Shown here: piece by piece, positions 62,419 to 64,000 of the stretch | How positions within the stretch are numbered: the stretch's first letter is position 1 | How the letters are laid out: each line of letters opens with the position of its first letter | NCBI GenBank assembly: GCA_030762895.1 | Contig: CM061065.1 | Coordinates: forward strand, 73,235,676-73,299,675 | Direction: 5' to 3' | DNA: 64,000 bases | DNA from: Sophora flavescens | Taxonomy: Eukaryota; Streptophyta; Magnoliopsida; Fabales; Fabaceae | Program-made: the position numbers and the translations under genes | Notes under the pieces: generated by a model | The model's input: the letters and a program-made list of their open reading frames with translations, nothing else | Databases searched by the model: none | What the model was told of the DNA's origin: nothing

Positions 62419-63438
62419 GATTGCCTGTAGACGGTTCTTTATCTTCTATATCTTTACTACCTTGAACATGATTTAATGCAATCTGGTCCACGATGAATTT
62501 ATTTCAAATGATTGATATTTATTTCATAGGAATATATGTTCTTTATAATTATTAACATCTTGTTTCTTTGTGAGAAAGTTCATAGTACTATCAAGGAAAT
62601 ACATAAAGTAAATAGTACAAATGGAATTGCAAAGGAGGAAAGAAAGTTTTTAAGGTACAATTGCTCAGAACGGTGAGCCTCCATTTTGTGATTTTCTGAT
62701 AACCAATGATGCTTTTCAACATGGCCAAAATCAAGCTATCAGTCTCAACAGATATCATGCATTTAATGTTATCTCTAAACGGGATTATTCAAAGTAACCA
62801 TTAAAGAATTACAAGAGAAGAAGAAGACCACTATATATTGAAGACCTCAGAAACTGAAGAACAACTTTTGCTAGCTAACAACTCCTGCCTATACAATATT
62901 TGTGAGAGCAAGCTCTTATTTATTCTTTAAAAAGGCAAAAGTCTGTAATCTCTTAGCTTGAATATTGTGAAAATATTCAACAGATCTCAAACTTTCATAT
63001 CCTCACACTTAGTGAGTTAAGTAGATCAAAGTTGTAAATCTCTTTGTTAGAATTAGAGCCTGAAGAGGCTTGGTAGAGAAAGAATACTTGTGGCCTGAAG
63101 AGGTGTTGAATACTTGTAACCTATTTGGAGAATAGTGGAGAAAATCCTTCAAGTTGAAGGGACTGGACGTAGCTCTTGGTTGGAAGAGAGTGAACCAGGA
63201 TAAAATCTCTTGCTTGAATTTTCTATCCCTAAACTCTTCAATTTTATTTTCTTATACTAACTGTGGGGTTTTGATATTGCTTTTGTTAATATTTTAAAAA
63301 GGATTTCATGTATGCTTAATCTTTTTATCTTCTGCTTGCGAAAAAGTTGTTCAAAAAGGGTTTTTGCGAAAATAATTAACAAACACAATTAAACCCCCCC
63401 CCCCCCCCCCCCTCTTGTGTTTGCCTGTGCCAACTTCA
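62419..63438 (+). repeat. 3' LTR of element C, last piece
   Basis: Matches 42087-43156 of the 5' LTR, minus about 60 bases at 62630 (junction 'attgcaaaggagg'), with a C run of about 20 bases at 63394-63413 (14 in the 5' LTR). It ends CAACTTCA before the TSD GATCC. Confidence 0.9.
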
Positions 63439-64000
63439 GATCCTTCAACTTAGGTGGAAGCTTTTGTTGGAGGATAGAACTACAATTTTTAGTCAAAGGC
63501 ACTACCTCACTTGGTGCAAATTTTCTCTTCTTTGTGAGCCATTCCCTCATGAACTTTGCATATGATGGCATGCTCTCTAATGCTTCGGCAAAGGGAATAT
63601 TTATTTGCAATTGTTTGAAGATATCCAAGAACCGATCAAACTGCTTTTCTTTCTCTTTCCTCTTATTCTCAATCGGATATGGCACTTTCACATAAGAAGG
63701 AATTTCTTGTGGCTTGCCTCATTCCTTCAATAGTTGACTCTTCTTCCTCAATATAGAATTTTCATCAACTAATTTTCTCTTCTTTGTGACCCATTCCCTC
63801 ATGAACTTTGCATATGATGGCATGCTCTCTAATGCTTCGGCAAAGGGAATATTTATTTACAATTGTTTGAAGATATCCAATAACCGATCAAACTTCTCTT
63901 CTTTCTCTTTCCTCTTCTTCTCAATCGGATATGGAACTTTCACATAAGAAGGAATTTCTTGTGGCTTGCCCCTTTCCTTCAATAGTTGACTCTTCTTCTT
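63439..64000 (-). pseudogene. Element D gag-protease junction with 84-codon tandem duplication
   Basis: The minus strand reads VPYPIENKRKEKEKQFDRFL, DIFKQLQINIPFAEALESMP, SYAKFMREWLTKKRKFAPSE and LQQKLPPKLKD, then continues at 41543 in the protease (SFTIPCVI). This is the conserved region before the Gypsy protease. Bases 63521-63772 and 63773-64000 are a tandem duplication of period 252. The copy at 63773 has a TAA where the first has CAA (QL*INIPF). The element leaves the window at 64000. Confidence 0.8.

Larger units (their letters stand above)
41544..63438 (+). mobile_element. LTR element C (SIRE-like LTRs, no gag-pol), TSD GATCC
   Basis: The 5' LTR is 41544-43156, primer-binding site 43159-43170, internal region 43171-46851, and the 3' LTR runs in three pieces: 46852-47342, 52667-52731 and 62419-63438. 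The target duplication GATCC (41539-41543 and 63439-63443) interrupts the protease of element D. Without the nested elements A and B it is about 6.9 kb. The internal region has no gag, protease, RT or integrase, only one large broken ORF of other character. Confidence 0.9.

Overview
The window is plant nuclear DNA. It holds a multi-exon gene with GT-AG introns of plant type, Copia and Gypsy LTR retrotransposons, hAT, CACTA and Mutator-like DNA transposons, and a piece of plant mitochondrial cox3 that still has its unedited codons. The mix of SIRE-like, Athila-like and 'putative plant transposon protein' sequences suggests a papilionoid legume. That assignment is inference; no species-diagnostic locus was recognised.

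Bases 1-28079 carry the only host gene recognised, on the + strand: 13 visible exons of a PXA-PX-Nexin_C sorting-nexin-like protein, whose 5' end lies outside the window. The PX exon at 3417-3516 is one base out of phase and runs into a stop, so this copy looks frameshifted unless there is a sequence error. The intron at 4474-23037 is about 18.5 kb long because of nested insertions. Copia element 1 (minus) was hit by related Copia element 2 (plus, 9470-14562) and by Copia element 3 (minus, 14583-20318, TSD CAAGA). Element 3 was itself hit by a hAT-like element (15397-16089, TSD CCTCTAAG). To the right lies a second hAT-like element (21005-22700) that contains a Mutator-like element filled with a minisatellite. 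A later intron holds a mitochondrial insert (about 25083-26224) with the 3' end of cox3.

Bases 28080-41543 are intergenic. The main object is a 2.56 kb Pack-MULE (29050-31611) with terminal inverted repeats of about 370 bp and a perfect 9-bp target duplication. It carries pieces of a membrane-anchored bZIP17/28-type gene and of a pollen-receptor-kinase-like LRR exon. Other items are a SIRE-like LTR, a small CACTA element, a 77-nt near-perfect palindrome, and the 3' part of a gag-protease-only Gypsy element (D).

Bases 41544-63438 are one nested stack inside D. Element C is a Copia-type LTR element without gag-pol that carries its own large broken ORF (TSD GATCC). Its 3' LTR was hit twice, about 55 bp apart: by element A (non-autonomous Athila-like, 47343-52666, TSD AGCTT) and by element B (Athila-like with gag, protease, RT, RNase H and integrase on the minus strand, 52732-62418, TSD GATTG). 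D resumes at 63439 with a 252-bp (84-codon) tandem duplication.

The most striking unexplained signal is in the LTRs of A and B. Each carries an array of an 11-bp box, TCGCCTCGCGA, in pairs 19-21 bp apart (4 pairs in A, 5 in B), always in the same orientation relative to transcription, and ending about 20 bp upstream of a TATA-like sequence. It looks like a shared promoter module of two Athila-like families.
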